Of a stretch of 64,000 bases of DNA, positions 8,150 through 17,788 are shown in pieces. Each line of letters begins with the position of its first letter. Position 1 is the first letter of the stretch. The position numbers were made by a program, and so were the translations under genes. The notes beneath the pieces are model-generated. The model was not told where the DNA came from and did not search any database. It worked only from the letters and a program-made list of their open reading frames with translations. Source of the DNA: Streptomyces sp. NRRL F-6131 (lineage in GTDB: Bacteria; Actinomycetota; Actinomycetes; Streptomycetales; Streptomycetaceae); assembly GCA_000719695.1 (NCBI GenBank), contig JOHN01000040.1, positions 28,276 through 92,275 on the forward strand, in the 5' to 3' direction.

Positions 8150-9118
8150 ATGTTTGCTGCCTACGCCGCACGAATCGACGCCGACGACCCGCTGAGCGGG
8201 CTGGAGTTGGGCGAACGCCCCGAACCGCTGGCCCCTCCCGGGTGGAGCGTGGTCACGGTCCGGGCGGCCAGCCTGAACCACCACGACCTCTGGTCGCTGC
8301 GCGGGGTCGGCCTGCCGGCCGAGAAGCTGCCGATGATCCTCGGCTGCGACGCCGCCGGCGTCGACGAGCACGGCAACGAGGTGGTCCTGCACTCCGTGAT
8401 CGGCCAGACCGGGCACGGCGTCGGACCGGACGAGCCGCGCTCGATCCTGACCGAGCGCTACCAGGGCACCTTCGCCCAGCAGGTGGCCGTCCCCACCTGG
8501 AACCTGCTGCCCAAGCCCGCCGGGCTCTCCTTCGAGGAGGCCGCCTGCCTGCCCACGGCGTGGCTGACGGCCTACCGGATGCTGTTCACCAACGCCAGGG
8601 TGAAGCCCGGCGACACCGTGCTGGTGCAGGGCGCCGGCGGCGGGGTGTCGACCGCCCTGGTGGTCCTCGCCAAGGCGGCCGGCCTGCGGGTCTGGGTCAC
8701 CGGCCGGGACGGGGCCAAGCGGGAGCGGGCGGTGGAGCTCGGCGCCGACGCGGCGTTCCCGAGCGGGGCCCGGCTGCCGGAGCGGGTGGACGCGGTGATG
8801 GAGACGGTCGGCGCCGCGACCTGGTCGCACTCGGTGAAGTCGCTCCGGCCGGGCGGCACGATCGTCATCTCCGGCGCCACCTCGGGCCCGAGCCCGGCGG
8901 CGGCCGAGCTGAACCGGATCTTCTTCCTGGAGCTGAAGGTGGTCGGGTCGACCATGGGGACCAAGGAGGAGCTGGCCGGGCTGCTGTCGTTCTGCGCCAC
9001 CACCGGGGTCCGGCCGGTGATCGACTCGGTGCTGCCGCTGGCCGGGGCGCCGGACGCCCTCGCCCGGCTGGCCAAGGGCGACGTCTTCGGCAAGCTCGTC
9101 CTGACGCCTGACGCCTGA
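8150..9118 (+). CDS. zinc-type alcohol dehydrogenase-like / quinone oxidoreductase family protein
   Basis: 322 residues of the medium-chain dehydrogenase/reductase superfamily. The GroES-like domain occupies about 1-130, with ASLNHHDLWSLRG. The Rossmann domain follows, with the nucleotide motif VLVQGAGGGVSTALVVLAKA and the helper segment VDAVMETVG. Zinc-binding cysteine clusters are absent, so it is probably an NADPH-dependent quinone or enone reductase rather than a zinc alcohol dehydrogenase. The substrate is unknown. The ATG at 8150 gives the family's normal length. Its last codons and stop lie within a 7-bp tandem repeat that continues downstream. Confidence 0.88.
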   Translation: MFAAYAARIDADDPLSGLELGERPEPLAPPGWSVVTVRAASLNHHDLWSLRGVGLPAEKLPMILGCDAAGVDEHGNEVVLHSVIGQTGHGVGPDEPRSILTERYQGTFAQQVAVPTWNLLPKPAGLSFEEAACLPTAWLTAYRMLFTNARVKPGDTVLVQGAGGGVSTALVVLAKAAGLRVWVTGRDGAKRERAVELGADAAFPSGARLPERVDAVMETVGAATWSHSVKSLRPGGTIVISGATSGPSPAAAELNRIFFLELKVVGSTMGTKEELAGLLSFCATTGVRPVIDSVLPLAGAPDALARLAKGDVFGKLVLTPDA

Positions 9119-9163
9119 CGCCTGACGCCTGACGCCTGACGCCTGACGCCTGACGCCTGACGC
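9101..9163. repeat. 7-bp tandem repeat across the oxidoreductase stop codon
   Basis: Nine perfect head-to-tail copies of ctgacgc, followed by degenerate copies to about 9180. The repeat encodes the last residues (LTPDA) and the TGA stop of the oxidoreductase. Because 7 is not a multiple of 3 and every 21 bases contain an in-frame TGA, slippage cannot extend the protein far. Confidence 0.95.
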
Positions 9164-9202
9164 CGTGACGCCCTGACGCCGGGCCTCGGGGCCCCTGACG
9201 CG

Positions 9203-9240
9203 CCGGTGCCCGGCTCCCTGGGCGGGGAACCGGGCACCGG
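9203..9240. terminator. bidirectional terminator between convergent genes
   Basis: An inverted repeat with ccggtgcccgg arms extended by tccc/ggga, between the oxidoreductase and the convergent PadR gene (ends at 9256). Confidence 0.65.
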
Positions 9241-9255
9241 CGAGGTCCGAGGGCG

Positions 9256-10329
9256 TCAGCCCAGCAGGCGCTTCAGGCGCTCGCCGGCCGTGCCGAGGAC
9301 GGCCCGGGCCTCGGCCAGCCGGTCGGGCGTCACCCCGCCGTCCCGGGCCGCGTCGCGGACCTGGTCGCGGAAGCGGTCGAGCAGCCGCTCCAGCTCCCGG
9401 GCCGGGTCACCGGCCGGGTCGGTCGCGGTCCATGGCGGCAGGTCGGCCGGGGCCGTGCCGGCCGGGCCGTCCTCGTCCAGGTCGATCCGGGTGACGGTGA
9501 CCCGCTCGGCGCCGGGCGCGTCGGCGGCGGGCCCGCCCTTCCCCTCGCCCGGGTGGCCCCAGCGGGCCGCGTCGGCCAGCCCGGCCAGCCCCTTGGTCAG
9601 TTCGGAGAGGCCCTCGGCCAGCCCGGTCGGCCAGTCGCCGCGCGCCGCGTGCTCGCGGACCTGCTGCTCGACCCGGCGCTTGATCCGCAGCGCCTCCTGC
9701 TGGGCCGCGGTGCGGGCCGCCCGGGACTGCTCGCGCAGCCGGCGGGCCTCCTCCTCGGCGGCCTTGGCCTTGGCCTTGGCGGCCTTCTCCTGCTCCTTGG
9801 CCCGCTTCGCCTGCTCCTTGGCCTGCCGCTTGAACTCGGCGAACTCCTCCTTGGCGCGCTGCCAGGCGGCCTGGTCGCCCCACGGTCCGGCCCACGGGTT
9901 CCCGCCGCCGGCCTCCTGCTCCTCGGCCCGCGGGGTGCTGCGCCGGGCCTGCTCGGCCGCGCCCCAGAGCTGCTCGCGCAGGTCCTGGGCGCTGTCCCGG
10001 ACGTCCTCGCGGATCGCCCCGGCGAGCTGGGTCACCGAGTCGTGGATCTCCAGCTCCAGCTCGTCCAGCTCGCCCTGCCGGGCGGCGAGCTCGGCGCGGC
10101 CGGCCTCGGTGAGCCGGTAGACCTTGCGGCCGCCCTCGGTGCTGTGGGCGACCAGGCCCTCCTGCTCCAGCTTGGCGAGCCGCGGGTAGACGGTGCCCGC
10201 GGAGGGCGCGTACAGGCCCTGGAAGCGCTCCTCCAGGAGGCGGATCACCTCGTAGCCGTGGCGCGGGGCCTCGTCGAGGAGCTTCAGGAGGTACAGCCGG
10301 AGCCGGCCGTGGCCGAAGACCGGGGTCAT
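9256..10329 (-). CDS. PadR-family transcriptional regulator with long coiled-coil tail
   Basis: 357 residues. The winged helix-turn-helix occupies about 1-95 (LRLYLLKLLDEAPRHGYEVI... AGTVYPRLAKLEQEGLV). After a linker comes a highly charged Ala/Lys/Glu/Arg stretch (about 150-230) predicted to be a long coiled coil, then an acidic region and a short helical end. Most PadR proteins have a compact dimerisation helix of 80-100 residues, so this tail is unusually long. It lies one base after the DUF4097 gene on the same strand, so the two form an operon. Palindromes at 11273-11310 upstream of the operon are likely autoregulatory operators. Confidence 0.9.
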   Translation of the reverse strand: MTPVFGHGRLRLYLLKLLDEAPRHGYEVIRLLEERFQGLYAPSAGTVYPRLAKLEQEGLVAHSTEGGRKVYRLTEAGRAELAARQGELDELELEIHDSVTQLAGAIREDVRDSAQDLREQLWGAAEQARRSTPRAEEQEAGGGNPWAGPWGDQAAWQRAKEEFAEFKRQAKEQAKRAKEQEKAAKAKAKAAEEEARRLREQSRAARTAAQQEALRIKRRVEQQVREHAARGDWPTGLAEGLSELTKGLAGLADAARWGHPGEGKGGPAADAPGAERVTVTRIDLDEDGPAGTAPADLPPWTATDPAGDPARELERLLDRFRDQVRDAARDGGVTPDRLAEARAVLGTAGERLKRLLG

Positions 10330-10330
10330 G

Positions 10331-11248
10331 TCAGGCCTCCTTGGTGAAGTCGGGGCCGGTGGCCGGGCCGTCGGTGGCGGGCAGCTCCCGGACGGCCGCC
10401 CGGCCGTCCTCCTCGGCGTCCGGCCGCTGGACGACGGTGACCGCGCCGGAGACGGTGGTGACCGAGAGGCTGCCGCTGCCGTCGCCGAGCTGGCCGGAGA
10501 GGCGCTTGGTGCCCCAGCCGCCGCCGACCTGGAGCTGCTCGAAGCCGGAGGAGAGGTCGCCGCTGGTGGTGCCGGCCTCGACCTTGGTGTCGGCCAGCGG
10601 GGGCAGCCGGACGCCGACCGCGCCGCTGACCGTGTTGACCTTGATCTCGGTCGGGGTGGCGACGGCGAGGTCGAGAGTGACCGCTCCGGTGACGGAGTTG
10701 GCGCTGACCTTGTCGGCGGTGCCGGCGAGCACGGTGAGCCGGCCGGAGACCGTGTTGAGCCGCAGCTGCCCGGCCACCGACTGGGCGTCCACGTCGCCGG
10801 TGACGGTGTTGGCGTCGGTCCGCCCGGTCAGGCCGACCAGGGTGACGTCGGCGCCGGCGGTCTGCGTCGAGACGTGCTCGGTGAAGCCGGAGACCGTCGT
10901 CGAGGCCGAGACGGTGCCGACCTTGACCTCGGTGGCGGCCGGCACGGTCACGGTGACCGCGGCGGTCCGCTTGCGCTTGAAGGAGGAGAAGAAGCCCTTC
11001 ACCGACTCGACGGACTTGAGGACGTCGCCGAACTCGTTCCAGCTGCTGAGGTCCTTGTAGGTGACGGTGAGGACGCCGTCGGCCAGGGTGACGTGCAGCG
11101 GCTCGCCGGTGAGCTCGGTGACCTCGAGGCGGGCGGGGCCCTCGGCGGCGACCACGTTGACCGTGCCGTCGATGGTGCGCACCTGGAGGGTCCGGACCGT
11201 CTCCTCGATGGTGATCCTGTCGGGTCCTTCGACCGTCCACTGGCTCAT
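10331..11248 (-). CDS. DUF4097-family beta-strand repeat protein
   Basis: 305 residues dominated by short repeating beta strands of the form T-V-S-G-x-V with alternating hydrophobic residues, typical of DUF4097 (putative adhesin-like beta-helix). There is no signal peptide or membrane segment, so it is predicted to be cytoplasmic. The function of the family is not established. It is often encoded next to PadR regulators in streptomycetes, and here the PadR gene starts one base after its stop. The ATG at 11248 (MSQWTVEGPD) is chosen because the sequence before it diverges from coding usage. Confidence 0.85.
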   Translation of the reverse strand: MSQWTVEGPDRITIEETVRTLQVRTIDGTVNVVAAEGPARLEVTELTGEPLHVTLADGVLTVTYKDLSSWNEFGDVLKSVESVKGFFSSFKRKRTAAVTVTVPAATEVKVGTVSASTTVSGFTEHVSTQTAGADVTLVGLTGRTDANTVTGDVDAQSVAGQLRLNTVSGRLTVLAGTADKVSANSVTGAVTLDLAVATPTEIKVNTVSGAVGVRLPPLADTKVEAGTTSGDLSSGFEQLQVGGGWGTKRLSGQLGDGSGSLSVTTVSGAVTVVQRPDAEEDGRAAVRELPATDGPATGPDFTKEA

Positions 11249-11272
11249 CTCTGCCGCCTCCCGTTGGTGACT

Positions 11273-11310
11273 CGCGATGTATCGCGTTCTCTTCCAAAGA
11301 CGATATATCG
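11273..11310. promoter_or_regulatory. paired PadR-type operator candidates
   Basis: Two A/T-rich palindromes in otherwise G/C-rich DNA: cgcgatgtatcgcg (11273-11286, 6-bp arms) and cgatatatcg (11301-11310, perfect). Their centres are 26 bases apart, and they lie 25-62 bases upstream of the DUF4097-padR start. ATGT and TATATCG palindromes suit PadR-type winged helices; autorepression is inferred. Confidence 0.6.
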
Positions 11311-11390
11311 CGTGACGGCGAAGTCAAGGGCGTCCGACCCCGACACCGACCCTGAGCGGACCCCGAGACGCGCCCCTACGGGGGCATGCG

Positions 11391-11424
11391 CGAGGGCCCG
11401 GAGGCGGGTGCCTCCGGGCCCTCG
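11391..11424 (-). terminator. terminator of the DUF6104 gene
   Basis: A 15-bp perfect stem (cgagggcccggaggc / gcctccgggccctcg) with loop gggt, 20 bases after the stop of the small gene. Confidence 0.75.
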
Positions 11425-11443
11425 TGACGGCGGTTTCACCAGG

Positions 11444-11623
11444 TCACTCGTCGTCCTCGTCGTCGAGCCGGGCCAGCCAGGTGGCCAGCCGCTCGACCGG
11501 GACCTCGAAGTCCGGGTTGAGGTCGACGAACTCGCGCAGGCGCTCGGCGAGCCACTCGAAGGTGACCTCCTCGTCGCCGCGCCGGCTCTCCAGTTCCTCG
11601 ATGCCGCGGTCGGTGAAGTACAC
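11444..11623 (-). CDS. DUF6104-type small acidic protein
   Basis: A 59-residue gene on the minus strand with a GTG start at 11623 and GGAG eight bases upstream. The product begins YFTDRGIEELE, contains VTFEWLAERL and FVDLNPDFEVPVERLATWL, and ends in an acidic LDDEDDE tail. I recognise this as a highly conserved streptomycete protein of unknown function (DUF6104). It has no membrane segment or cysteine. It lies between the PadR operon promoter and the kinase gene and is followed by its own hairpin, so it is probably transcribed with or just after the kinase gene. Confidence 0.85.
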   Translation of the reverse strand: MYFTDRGIEELESRRGDEEVTFEWLAERLREFVDLNPDFEVPVERLATWLARLDDEDDE

Positions 11624-11672
11624 GGGTTTCGCTCCGGTCCGGTGGGGATTCGACCTGGTCAGGATAGACGGG

Positions 11673-13691
11673 TCAGCTCGCGCGCCAGGTGCTCACGGTG
11701 AGCTTGACCGCGCCGGTGCTGACGTCGGCGACCTCGATCACCCCGATGGCGATGTTGCGGGTGACGCGGTCGCGGATGCAGAGCAGCCGGCCCGGCGAGA
11801 CCCGGTTGAAGGACAGGTCGGTGTCGGGGCGGGTGTCGATCGCGGCGGCGCACTGGTCGGGCGTCAGGGCCGCCTCGGTGATCACCGCGAAGTCCGACTT
11901 GTTGTCGCCCGCGGTGACGAAGGCGTTGGCCTTGCTGCTGCTGCCGGTGGCGTTCAGGCCCAGGCCCCACTTGAGGTCGGTGCCGCGCGGCACGACCGTC
12001 CCGCCGTCCAGGTCGATCCGGTAGGAGTCGTAGTAGGCCTCGGTCCCGGGGATGGACAGCGGCTTCTTCTCCAGCAGCGGGGCGTAGCCGGTCGGCCGGG
12101 CCGGGGCGGTCACGCCGTTGCCGGGCGAGGACGGCGTCGTCGTCACCCCGCCGGAGGACTTCGTCGAGGTCGGCGTCGGCGTGGGGGTCTCGGACGGGGT
12201 GGTGGCCGCCGCCGGGGGCACGGCGCCGGCCGGCGGCGAGGCCGACTGGGTGCTCCCCTGGCTGGCCTGGGAGGAGTTCTTCTTGTCGTCGTCCTTGAAC
12301 TTCGCCATCAGCACGACGCCGCCGGCCGTGCCGCCGACCGCCATCACCAGGGCGACGGTCAGCAGCACCTTCCAGGACACCCCGCCCTTGCGCTTCGGCT
12401 CCGGCGCGGACGCCGGGGCGTCGGTGACCACCGGGCCGGGCGGCGGGGTGTCGTAGGAGGGCGGGTCCTGCCGCAGCTGGACGGTGGGCGGGGCGCCGAG
12501 CAGCGGGCCGGTCGGCGCCTCGCTGGGCGTCTGCGGGGCCCCGTACGCGCCGAGCGGCGGCGGCACGAAGCCGGGCGGCGGAGTGTCCGGCCGCACCGGG
12601 CCGAAGCCGGGCGGCGGCGGACCGAAGGACGGCGCGGTGGCCGCGTGGGTGGCGGGCGCGGCGGCCGGCGGCGGCGGGGTGTGGTGGGAGGCCCCGGTCG
12701 GCGGACCGGCCGGCACCGGGGGAGCGGCCGGCAGCGGGGTGGGCGGCGTCTTCGGCAGGTCCGAGCGGCGGGTGATCTCGGTGTTGACCTGTCGGGGCAG
12801 CCAGTCGTCGGCGAACCGCAGCTGGCCGCCGACGCTCGGGTGGTTGCGGGCGATGTCGATGATCTCGGCGGGCCGCGGACGGTCCTCCGGCGACTTCGCG
12901 AGGCAGCGCAGGACCAGCTCCCGCAGGTCGGCCGGCACGGCCTCCAGGTCGGGCTGCTCGTGCACCACCCGGTAGAGCACGGCGGTGTCCGGGCCGTCGC
13001 CGAACGGGGCGCTGCCGCCGGCCACGTACGCGGCCAGCGCGCCGAGCGCGAACACGTCGGTCGCCGGGGTGACCGGGCGGCCCTGGGCCTGCTCGGGGGA
13101 CATGAAGGCCGGCGAACCGATCCGGTAGCCGGTGCCGGTGAGCGCGGTGGCGTCGGCGGCCCGGGCGATGCCGAAGTCGATCACCCGCGGGCCGTCGCCG
13201 GCCACCAGCACATTGGCCGGCTTGAGGTCGCGGTGGACCACCTCGACGCTGTGGATCGCCTGCAGCGCCTCGGCGATGCCGCCCATCAGCAGCAGCACGG
13301 TGCGCACCGGCAGCGCGCCGTTCTCCCGCACCACCTGCTGCAGGGACGGCCCGGGGACGTAGGCGGTGACCAGCCACGGCGCGTCCGAGTCCAGACCGCC
13401 GGAGTCGATCACCTGGGCGGTGTAGAGGCCGTGGATGCGCTGGGCGTTGGAGACCTCCTGGGCGAACCGCCGGCGGAACTCGCCGTCCTCGGCGAACTCC
13501 GGGCGGACCACCTTGAGCGCCACCGGGCGCCCGCCGGGCGTGTACGAGAGGTAGACGCGGCCCATGCCGCCGGCGCCGAGCCGGGCGAACAGCCGGTAGC
13601 CGCCGACCTCCCGGGGGTCGTCCGGGAGCAGCGGCTGGAAGACCGGCGGGAGCGGTGCGGCGGAGGCGTCCCGTGGCGTGTCGGCGGTCAT
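11673..13691 (-). CDS. receptor-type Ser/Thr protein kinase (PknB-like)
   Basis: 672 residues. The kinase domain spans about 32-290: glycine loop GAGGMGRVY, Lys60 in VALK, catalytic loop HRDLKPAN at about 153-160, and DFGIA. A long Pro/Ala-rich juxtamembrane region follows (about 310-430), then one membrane helix (about 438-463) and an extracellular region of about 210 residues opening with a Ser/Thr/Pro linker. There are no PASTA repeats, so the sensed signal is not a standard muropeptide ligand. The ATG at 13691 is preceded by a purine-rich site. The nearest same-strand gene downstream encodes the DUF6104 peptide, 49 bases away. Confidence 0.93.
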   Translation of the reverse strand: MTADTPRDASAAPLPPVFQPLLPDDPREVGGYRLFARLGAGGMGRVYLSYTPGGRPVALKVVRPEFAEDGEFRRRFAQEVSNAQRIHGLYTAQVIDSGGLDSDAPWLVTAYVPGPSLQQVVRENGALPVRTVLLLMGGIAEALQAIHSVEVVHRDLKPANVLVAGDGPRVIDFGIARAADATALTGTGYRIGSPAFMSPEQAQGRPVTPATDVFALGALAAYVAGGSAPFGDGPDTAVLYRVVHEQPDLEAVPADLRELVLRCLAKSPEDRPRPAEIIDIARNHPSVGGQLRFADDWLPRQVNTEITRRSDLPKTPPTPLPAAPPVPAGPPTGASHHTPPPPAAAPATHAATAPSFGPPPPGFGPVRPDTPPPGFVPPPLGAYGAPQTPSEAPTGPLLGAPPTVQLRQDPPSYDTPPPGPVVTDAPASAPEPKRKGGVSWKVLLTVALVMAVGGTAGGVVLMAKFKDDDKKNSSQASQGSTQSASPPAGAVPPAAATTPSETPTPTPTSTKSSGGVTTTPSSPGNGVTAPARPTGYAPLLEKKPLSIPGTEAYYDSYRIDLDGGTVVPRGTDLKWGLGLNATGSSSKANAFVTAGDNKSDFAVITEAALTPDQCAAAIDTRPDTDLSFNRVSPGRLLCIRDRVTRNIAIGVIEVADVSTGAVKLTVSTWRAS

Positions 13692-14017
13692 GCGGTTTGA
13701 TCCCCCTGGGAGAGCGGTGAGGTTCACCGACCGCCGGCGGTGGGTGCGACGACGGGCACCCGGACGACGGTCTGGCGAGGCATAACCTATCGACCCGTCA
13801 GGCCCCCGCGCAGGTCGGTGTCGCTTTGGTTGCAGAGCTGGGACCTTCGCACACGGCGCGGGCACGGCGCGGGCACGACCGGGGCGGGACGGGGGCGGGG
13901 CGGGGGCGGGGCGCGGCGCCCGTCCGGGAACGACGGCGGCCCCCCGCGTCCCCGGGGATCCGGGGACGCGGGGGGCCGTTGCCGTGCTCGCGCGGGCGAC
14001 CGGTGGGAGCCGGTGCG
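13692..14017. other. intergenic region between kinase and decarboxylase genes
   Basis: Contains the terminator of the upstream decarboxylase gene (13937-13978) and a G/C-rich run (13870-13915). No gene is evident. Confidence 0.4.
13937..13978 (-). terminator. terminator of the 2-oxoglutarate decarboxylase gene
   Basis: A 19-bp perfect stem (cggccccccgcgtccccgg and its complement) with loop ggat, 40 bases past the stop codon. Confidence 0.75.
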
Positions 14018-17000
14018 TCAGAGCGAGAAGACCTCGTCCAGCAGGCCCTGCTGCTCGGCGGCGTGGCGCTTGGCCGAGCCGACCGCGGGGGCCGAGGAGG
14101 CCGTGCGGGCGACGCGGCGCAGCCGCGGGCCGTCGGCGCTGCGGCCGATGACGACCTGCAGGTGGTCGACCAGGTTCATGGCGATGAACGGCCACGCGCC
14201 CTGGTTGGCCGGCTCCTCCTGGGCCCAGATGAACTGGACGTCGTCGCCGTAGCGGGCCAGCTCCTCCTGGAGCTCGGCCACCGGCAGCGGGTAGAGCCGC
14301 TCGACCCGGACGATCGCGGTGTCGGTGACGCCGCGCTCGGTGCGGGCCGCCTCCAGGTCGTAGTAGAACTTGCCGGCGGTGATGACCACCTTGCGGACCT
14401 GCGCCGGGTCGACGGTGGAGTCACCGATGACCGGGCGGAAGGAGCCGGACAGGAACTCCTCGGTGGCGCTCGCCGCGGCCTTCAGACGCAGCATCGACTT
14501 CGGGGTGAAGACGACCAGCGGCTTGTGGTGCGGGTTGTGCGCCTGCCAGCGGAGCAGGTGGAAGTAGTTCGACGGCAGGGTCGGCATGGCGACCGTCATG
14601 TTGTTCTGCGCGCACAGCTGGAGGAAGCGCTCCGGGCGGGCGGACGAGTGGTCCGGGCCCTGGCCCTCGTAGCCGTGCGGCAGCAGCAGGGTGACGCCGG
14701 AGTGCTGGCCCCACTTCTGCTCGGCGGAGGCGATGTACTCGTCCACCATGGTCTGCGCGCCGTTGACGAAGTCGCCGAACTGCGCCTCCCACATGACCAG
14801 CGCGTTCGGGCGGGTCAGCGAGTAGCCGTACTCGAAGCCCATCGCCGCGTACTCGGACAGCAGGCTGTCGTACACGGTGTAGCGGGCCTGGTCCTCGGTG
14901 AGGTACTGCAGCGGGGTGTAGTCCTCGCCGGTGACCCGGTCGATCAGGACGGCGTGCCGCTGGCCGAAGGTGCCGCGGCGGCTGTCCTGGCCGGCCAGGC
15001 GGACCGGGTGGCCCTCCATGAGCAGCGAGCCGATGGCGAGGGTCTCGCCCATCGCCCAGTCGATGGTGTTGTCCTCGACCGAGCCGGCGCGGCGCTGCAG
15101 CTGCGGCAGCAGGCGCGGGTGGACCGTCATCCAGTCCGGCAGGTTGACCTGCGAGGCGGCGATCCGCTTGACCATCTCCTCGGAGATGCCGGTCCGGATG
15201 GTGACCGGGAAGTCGGCGACCGGCTTGCCGTTGGTGGCGGGGGCCGGGGCCTGGGCGGCGTCGCGGACCTCGGCGAAGACCTTCTCCAGCTGGCCCTGGA
15301 AGTCCTGGAGCGCCTGCTCCGCCTCTTCCATGGTGATGTCGCCGCGACCGATCAGGCCCTCGGTGTACAGCTTGCGCACCGAGCGCTTCTTGTCGATCAG
15401 GTCGTACATCAGCGGCTGGGTGAACGACGGGTTGTCGGCCTCGTTGTGACCGCGGCGGCGGTAGCAGATGAGGTCGATCACGACGTCCTTGTGGAACGCC
15501 TGGCGGAACTCGAAGGCGAGCCGCGCGACGCGGACCACGGCCTCCGGGTCGTCGCCGTTCACGTGGAAGATCGGGGCCTCGATCATGCGGGCCACGTCGG
15601 TGCAGTACATCGAGGAGCGGCTGGAGGCCGGGGCGGCGGTGAAGCCGACCTGGTTGTTCACCACGACGTGCACGGTGCCGCCGGTGCGGTAGCCGCGCAG
15701 CTGCGACATGTTCAGGGTCTCCGCGACGACGCCCTGGCCGGCGAAGGCCGCGTCGCCGTGGATCTGGATCGGCAGCACCGGGAAGGTCGTGCCGCCCTGG
15801 TCCAGGATGTCCTGCTTGGCGCGGGCGATGCCCTCGACGACCGGGTCCACGGCCTCCAGGTGGGAGGGGTTCGCGGCGAGCGAGACCTTGATGGTCTCGC
15901 CGTCCAGGCCGGTGAAGGTGCCCTCGGAGCCGAGGTGGTACTTCACGTCGCCGGAGCCGTGCATCGACTTCGGGTCGAGGTTGCCCTCGAACTCGCCGAA
16001 GATCTTGCCGTACGGCTTGCCGACGATGTTGGCCAGCACGTTGAGGCGGCCGCGGTGGGCCATGCCGATGACGGCCTCGTCGAGGCGGTGCTCGGCGGCC
16101 GCGTCGATGGTGGCGTCCAGCAGCGGGATGAGCGACTCGCCGCCCTCCAGCGAGAAACGCTTCTGCCCGACGTACTTGGTCTGCAGGAAGGTCTCGAAGG
16201 CCTCGGCCGAGTTCAGCCGGCGCAGGATGCGCAGCTGCTCCTCGCGCTCCGGCTTGGTGTACGGCTTCTCCAGGCGCTCCTGCAGCCACTTGCGCTGCGT
16301 CGGGTCCTGGATGTGCATGTACTCGATGCCGACCGTGCGGCAGTAGGTGTTGCGCAGCAGGCCGAGGATGTCGCGCAGCTTCATCATCCGCTGGCCGCCG
16401 AAGCCGCCGACCGCGAACTCGCGCTCCAGGTCCCACAGGGTGAGGCCGTGGGTGGTGACGTCGAGGTCGGGGTGCTTGCGCTGCTTGTACTCCAGCGGGT
16501 CGGTGTCGGCCATGAGGTGGCCGCGGACCCGGTAGGAGTGGATCAGCTCCATGACGCGGGCGGTCTTGTTGACCTCGTCGTCGTGGGTGGTGGCGACGTC
16601 GGTGGCCCAGCGGACCGGCTCGTACGGGATCCGCAGCGACTCGAAGATCTCGTCGTAGAAGCCGTTCTGGCCGAGCAGCAGCTGGTGGATCGTGCGCAGG
16701 AACTCGCCCGACGCCGCGCCCTGGATGACGCGGTGGTCGTAGGTCGAGGTCAGCGTCATGATCTTGGAGACGCCGAGGCGGGCCAGGGTCTCCGGGGCGG
16801 AGCCCTGGAACTCGGCCGGGTACTCCATGGCGCCGACGCCGACGATGGTGCCCTGGTTCTGCATCAGGCGCGGCACGGAGTGCACGGTGCCGATGCCGCC
16901 GGGGTTGGTCAGCGAGACCGTGACGCCGGTGAAGTCGTCCATGGTCAGCTTGTTGGCGCGGGCCCGGCGGACGATGTCCTCGTAGGCCTGCCAGAAGCCG

Positions 17001-17788
17001 AAGAAGTCGAGGGTCTCGGCCTTCTTGATGGCCGCGACGACGAGCTGGCGGTCGCCGTTCGGCTTGACCAGGTCGATGGCCAGGCCGAGGTTCACGTGCT
17101 CGGGCTTGACCAGGTAGGACTTGCCGTCCTCCACCTTGTAGCTGTGGTTCATGCCCGGGGAGGCCTTGACGGCCTGGACCAGGGCGTAGCCGATCAGGTG
17201 GGTGAAGGAGACCTTGCCACCGCGGGCGCGCTGCAGGTGGTTGTTGATGACGATGCGGTTGTCGATCAACAGCTTGGCCGGGACGGCGCGGACCGAGGTG
17301 GCGGTCGGCACCTCCAGCGAGGCGTCCATGTTGGTCGCGACGGCCTTGGCGGGGCCGCGGAGCTGGACCAGCTCGGGGCCGGTGCTCCCGGCCGCGGGCG
17401 CGGGCGCCGGCGCGGCGGCCTTGGGGGCCGGAGGCGCGGCCGGGGCGGCGGCGAGCGGCGCGGGGGCCGCCGGGGCCGGCTGCACCGGTGCGGGCGCCGC
17501 CGGAGCAGCGGGCGCGGCCGGAGCAGCGGGGGCCTGGACGGCCGGAGCGGCGGCGGGCGCGGGGGCGGCGGCGGGGGTCGGCGTAGCGCCGACCTGGGTC
17601 GCGGCCTGGGTCACTGGAGTCACCTCGGTACCGGGCTTGTAGTCGGCGAAAAAGTCCCACCAGGCTCGGTCGACCGAGTTCGGGTCCTGGAGGTACTGCT
17701 GGTAGATCTCGTCGACGAGCCACTCATTGGGGCCGAAGCCAGTGGAGCTAGCCGAGCTGTTGGGGTGTTCAGGGGACTGTGGCGACAC
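14018..17788 (-). CDS. kgd: multifunctional 2-oxoglutarate decarboxylase/dehydrogenase E1-E2 (Kgd/OdhA type)
   Basis: 1256 residues, catalysing the 2-oxoglutarate step of the TCA cycle. Order of domains: an amino-terminal E1 motif ([16 protein letters not shown]); a Pro/Ala linker (about 65-135); an E2 acyltransferase catalytic domain ending near residue 350 in [14 protein letters not shown]; and the thiamine-diphosphate E1 region to the end. There is no lipoyl domain, as in mycobacterial KGD and corynebacterial OdhA, so the enzyme must borrow lipoyl groups from another E2. In those relatives an FHA protein (GarA/OdhI), controlled by Ser/Thr kinases, inhibits it; a receptor kinase gene lies just downstream here. 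It starts with GTG at 17788. Confidence 0.95.
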   Translation of the reverse strand: MSPQSPEHPNSSASSTGFGPNEWLVDEIYQQYLQDPNSVDRAWWDFFADYKPGTEVTPVTQAATQVGATPTPAAAPAPAAAPAVQAPAAPAAPAAPAAPAPVQPAPAAPAPLAAAPAAPPAPKAAAPAPAPAAGSTGPELVQLRGPAKAVATNMDASLEVPTATSVRAVPAKLLIDNRIVINNHLQRARGGKVSFTHLIGYALVQAVKASPGMNHSYKVEDGKSYLVKPEHVNLGLAIDLVKPNGDRQLVVAAIKKAETLDFFGFWQAYEDIVRRARANKLTMDDFTGVTVSLTNPGGIGTVHSVPRLMQNQGTIVGVGAMEYPAEFQGSAPETLARLGVSKIMTLTSTYDHRVIQGAASGEFLRTIHQLLLGQNGFYDEIFESLRIPYEPVRWATDVATTHDDEVNKTARVMELIHSYRVRGHLMADTDPLEYKQRKHPDLDVTTHGLTLWDLEREFAVGGFGGQRMMKLRDILGLLRNTYCRTVGIEYMHIQDPTQRKWLQERLEKPYTKPEREEQLRILRRLNSAEAFETFLQTKYVGQKRFSLEGGESLIPLLDATIDAAAEHRLDEAVIGMAHRGRLNVLANIVGKPYGKIFGEFEGNLDPKSMHGSGDVKYHLGSEGTFTGLDGETIKVSLAANPSHLEAVDPVVEGIARAKQDILDQGGTTFPVLPIQIHGDAAFAGQGVVAETLNMSQLRGYRTGGTVHVVVNNQVGFTAAPASSRSSMYCTDVARMIEAPIFHVNGDDPEAVVRVARLAFEFRQAFHKDVVIDLICYRRRGHNEADNPSFTQPLMYDLIDKKRSVRKLYTEGLIGRGDITMEEAEQALQDFQGQLEKVFAEVRDAAQAPAPATNGKPVADFPVTIRTGISEEMVKRIAASQVNLPDWMTVHPRLLPQLQRRAGSVEDNTIDWAMGETLAIGSLLMEGHPVRLAGQDSRRGTFGQRHAVLIDRVTGEDYTPLQYLTEDQARYTVYDSLLSEYAAMGFEYGYSLTRPNALVMWEAQFGDFVNGAQTMVDEYIASAEQKWGQHSGVTLLLPHGYEGQGPDHSSARPERFLQLCAQNNMTVAMPTLPSNYFHLLRWQAHNPHHKPLVVFTPKSMLRLKAAASATEEFLSGSFRPVIGDSTVDPAQVRKVVITAGKFYYDLEAARTERGVTDTAIVRVERLYPLPVAELQEELARYGDDVQFIWAQEEPANQGAWPFIAMNLVDHLQVVIGRSADGPRLRRVARTASSAPAVGSAKRHAAEQQGLLDEVFSL

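Noticed and set aside
7061..8830. Minus-strand frame across malic enzyme and the oxidoreductase
   Set aside because: Antisense shadow; both sense frames match known families end to end.
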